Assembly: GCF_021398715.1 (NCBI RefSeq)
Contig: NZ_CP090347.1
Span: 496,001 to 560,000, forward strand
Direction: 5' to 3'
DNA from: Microbacterium binotii
GTDB lineage: Bacteria > Actinomycetota > Actinomycetes > Actinomycetales > Microbacteriaceae
DNA: 64,000 nt
Made by a program: the position numbers and the translations under genes. Below the pieces are notes generated by a model that saw nothing but the letters and a program-made list of their open reading frames with translations, searched no databases and had not been told where the DNA came from. Of this stretch, positions 61,902-64,000 are shown piece by piece (position 1 is the first letter of the stretch; each line of letters starts with the position of its first letter).

Positions 61902-63184
61902 CCGACTACGGAGCCTCGACCGGCACGATCCGCGTCCCGGGCCCGGCTCGCGGGGCCCTGCCCTGGATCATCTGGGTCGCCGGCGCCTTCACCTACCTCG
62001 TCGCGATCGTGGGTCGCAGCTCGCTCGCCGGCCTCGGCACCGACATGGCGGTGCGCTTCGACGCCGGATCGAGCACGCTCGCCCTGTTCACTACCCTTCA
62101 GCTCGCGGTCTACGGCGCCATGCAGATCCCGGCGGGTCTGCTGCTGGATCGCTGGGGTGCCCGCGTCATCGGAACGGTCGGGATGCTGACCATGGCCGGC
62201 GGCTCGCTGTGGCTGGCGTTCGCCCCCGACGTGCCCTCCGCGATCCTGGCGCGCCTCTTGACCGGAGCCGGCGACGCACTCATCTTCCCCAGCGTCTTGC
62301 GCCTCATCGCACTCTGGCTGCCCGCCAAGCGCGTGCCGGTGCTGCAGCAGATCACCGCACAGTTCGGCCAGCTCGGCCAGGTGCTCAGCGTGGTGCTGCT
62401 CACCTCCCTTGCGCACGGCATCGGCTGGGAGAGCGCCTTCGCGGCCGTCGCCGGAGTCTTCGTCGTCTTCGCCGTTCTCGATGCGCTGATCATCCGCGAG
62501 CGGGGTCGGCCCGTGGCCGCGGACGGCAGGCCGCGCCCGCGCCAGTTCGCGCTCGTGATCGCGGCGCTGCGCGAGCCGGGCACGCGCCTCGGGTTCTGGA
62601 TCCACTTCGTCACACCGTTCGCCGGTACGGCGTTCGCGCTGCTGTGGGGCATTCCGTTCCTCATGGCGGGCGAGGGGCTGTCCCGTGATGCGGCCGCGGG
62701 TCTGGTGACCGTGTTCGTGCTGAGCGGTGCGGTGTTCGCCCCGCTGATGGGCATGCTCTCGGCTGCGCATCCCGGCCGCCGCGCTCTGGTCGCGCTGGGC
62801 TCCGTCGCCGCCCAGGCGGTGGCGCTGGCAGCCGTGCTCATCACCCCGGGCGAGGCCCCGCTGTGGCTGCTCGTCGTGTGGGTCGTCACCCTCTCCAGCG
62901 GCGGCGCCGCATCCATGATCGCCTTCGACGTGGTGCGCCGGGACAACCCGCTCTCGCGCCTGTCGACCGCGACCGGCGTGGTCAACATGGGCGGCTTCAT
63001 CGCGGCCCTCGTGCTCGTCTACGTGATCGGGGTCGTGCTCGATCTGCAGGGTGCCGATCCCGCCGCGTACACCCGGGACCAGTTGCGGCTGGCCATGAGC
63101 GCGACGTTCGCGCTGTGGGTCGTGGGCACTGTCGGGGTCGTCATCGAATCCCGCGCGCGTCGGCGCGCCCACGGCGCGTACTAG
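61898..63184 (+). CDS. MFS transporter
   Basis: A 428-residue polytopic protein with about 12 hydrophobic segments, in the major facilitator superfamily. The N-terminal half has YGAMQIPAGLLLDRWGARVI (the motif A loop between helices 2 and 3) and GAGDALIFPSVLRLIALWLP. Substrate not predictable. ATG 61898 overlaps the stop of a 17-codon leader ORF. Its TAG shares the palindrome CTAG with the stop of a degraded hydrolase on the other strand. Confidence 0.9.
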   Translation: MTDYGASTGTIRVPGPARGALPWIIWVAGAFTYLVAIVGRSSLAGLGTDMAVRFDAGSSTLALFTTLQLAVYGAMQIPAGLLLDRWGARVIGTVGMLTMAGGSLWLAFAPDVPSAILARLLTGAGDALIFPSVLRLIALWLPAKRVPVLQQITAQFGQLGQVLSVVLLTSLAHGIGWESAFAAVAGVFVVFAVLDALIIRERGRPVAADGRPRPRQFALVIAALREPGTRLGFWIHFVTPFAGTAFALLWGIPFLMAGEGLSRDAAAGLVTVFVLSGAVFAPLMGMLSAAHPGRRALVALGSVAAQAVALAAVLITPGEAPLWLLVVWVVTLSSGGAASMIAFDVVRRDNPLSRLSTATGVVNMGGFIAALVLVYVIGVVLDLQGADPAAYTRDQLRLAMSATFALWVVGTVGVVIESRARRRAHGAY

Positions 63185-63357
63185 CGCGTCAGGCGGGCGG
63201 CGCGCATGCCCGCCACGAGCGCGTCGACCGCTTCGGCCAAGGCGGCGCTGCTCGTCCGGCCGACGCCGGTGGCATTGGTGAACGCGTGGATGTGGCCGGG
63301 CGCGACCTGCAGCGTGCTGGGCACTCCCGCCGCGCGCGGGCGAGCCGCATCCGCTCC
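63181..63357 (-). pseudogene. C-terminal remnant of an alpha/beta hydrolase
   Basis: The minus strand encodes, in one open frame, a tail reading AAGVPSTLQVAPGHIHAFTN and then a helix (SSAALAEAVDALVAGMRAAR) and a stop at 63181. This matches the end of alpha/beta-hydrolase-fold esterases, with the catalytic His in the HIHAF region. The rest of the gene is absent: homology stops near 63357 where an AraC remnant begins on the other strand. Only the last ~55 residues of about 300 remain. Confidence 0.6.
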
Positions 63358-63480
63358 GTCCTTGGGCGAGGTGGCGGCCGCGGCCGGCTTTGCGGATGCG
63401 CGGTCGCTGCGGCGTGCGACCCGGCGCTGGGCGGGATGTCGCCGACCGAGTGGCGTCGCGCTTCAGCCCACCGGGCGACG
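63356..63480 (+). pseudogene. AraC-type HTH remnant, frameshifted
   Basis: The frame at 63356-63435 reads SLGEVAAAAGFADARSLRRA then TRRWAG, the second helix-turn-helix of AraC regulators. The expected continuation MSPTEWRR is found one frame over from 63436, so a one-base change breaks the gene at about 63434-63436. No N-terminal part exists upstream. A decayed regulator is the simplest explanation. Confidence 0.6.
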
Positions 63481-64000
63481 CAGCATGGCGACCGGCCGGG
63501 CTCCGGGAAGGCCCGTGATGGGAGCGAGCTCCTCGAAGCCGAATCGACGGTAGAGACGCCGGTTGTCAGGGGTCGATGATTCGAGGTACGCGTTCTGGCG
63601 CATGGTGTCGAGCGCACGCAGGTGCGTGGAGAGCAGGGTCGCTCCCACGCCTCGACCGCGGGCGCGGGGGTTGACGCCGATCTCGGCCAGGTACCAGTGC
63701 GGCGCCGTCGGCCGGTACCGCTCCATCCGGCTCAGCATCGCGAAGGCACCCGCGAGCCGCATCCATCCCATCGAGCGGACGAACAGCGGGAGTCGACGGG
63801 CTAGGCGCCCCAGCGCCCCGCGCCGCGCTTCGGGTCCCTCCCACGCCGCCACGCCCAGCAGTTCGCCGTCACTGCTGCGGGCGAGATCGACCGTGCCCGT
63901 CGTGTACGGTCCGGCGTTCAGTGTCGCCTCGAACAGATCCGTCAGGCGCTCGCGCCGGCGGTCGCGCTGCGGCACGATGACGCCGAGAACGGGGTCGTGC
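63463..64000 (-). CDS. GNAT-family N-acetyltransferase (5' end outside window)
   Basis: An acetyl-CoA-dependent N-acyltransferase fold. WYLAEIGVNPRARGRGVGATL holds the acetyl-CoA-binding RxxGxG motif and YLESSTPDNRRLYRRFGFEE is the typical C-terminal strand-helix. The frame stays open to the window end (upstream codons read HDPVLGVIVPQRD), so GTG 63975 is likely internal. The 3' end overlaps the AraC remnant. Substrate unknown. Confidence 0.88.
   Translation of the reverse strand, partial: HDPVLGVIVPQRDRRRERLTDLFEATLNAGPYTTGTVDLARSSDGELLGVAAWEGPEARRGALGRLARRLPLFVRSMGWMRLAGAFAMLSRMERYRPTAPHWYLAEIGVNPRARGRGVGATLLSTHLRALDTMRQNAYLESSTPDNRRLYRRFGFEELAPITGLPGARPVAMLRRPVG

Overview
The window is high-GC bacterial DNA from an actinobacterium, most probably Microbacteriaceae (Microbacterium-like). 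This is inferred from codon use, frequent GTG starts, the gene content (FdhF/YdeP oxidoreductase, DUF4012 proteins, an LPATG surface protein) and many -10 hexamers of the TANNNT type lying 6-7 nt in front of start codons, the signature of leaderless mRNAs. I see no insertion sequence, phage gene, CRISPR array or rRNA. There is one tRNA, tRNA-Arg(ACG).

Layout. 1-3.5 kb: end of the str operon (fusA, tuf). 3.5-14.3 kb: a cell-surface polysaccharide island between tuf and the S10 operon. It holds a small membrane protein, a VanZ-like protein, three family-2 glycosyltransferases, a Wzx-type flippase, a Wzy-type polymerase, a DUF4012 protein, a WbaP-type initiating sugar-phosphate transferase and a sortase-anchored (LPATG) protein. 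14.3-31 kb: the S10-spc-alpha ribosomal super-operon (rpsJ to rplQ, with secY, adk, map, a DsbA-like protein, infA, rpmJ and rpoA), cut into units by hairpins. rpsN and rpsD are not at their classical positions. 31-34.7 kb: an OatA-like acyltransferase, truA and an endonuclease/exonuclease/phosphatase-fold protein. 34.7-42 kb: a second polysaccharide-type locus with a second DUF4012 protein, two lipoproteins, a membrane-bound processive-type GT2, an OmpR-type response regulator with a long proline-rich linker and a membrane-anchored GH6 glucanase. 42-43.4 kb: a universal stress protein and two tiny membrane proteins. 43.5-48.4 kb: an L-arabinose operon (araD, FGGY kinase, araA, aldose 1-epimerase). 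48.4-50.3 kb: small genes and the tRNA. 50.3-54.7 kb: a flavin-transfer electron-transport cassette (ferric-reductase-like protein, FMN-binding protein, ApbE) facing a two-component system. 54.8-59.5 kb: FdhF/YdeP oxidoreductase, fdhD and L-serine ammonia-lyase. 59.5-64 kb: a MarR regulator divergent from a DUF2207 membrane protein, an MFS transporter with a tiny coupled leader ORF, remnants of a hydrolase and an AraC regulator, and a GNAT gene cut by the window end.

Best candidates for something undescribed. (a) The second polysaccharide locus: processive GT2, GH6 glucanase, two lipoproteins and DUF4012, with 11-bp direct repeats in front of the GT2 that look like a binding array for the neighbouring response regulator. 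(b) The Wzx/Wzy island between the two most conserved ribosomal operons. Function calls rest on motifs and context read by eye. No database search was run, and promoter, hairpin and operator calls are pattern-based.
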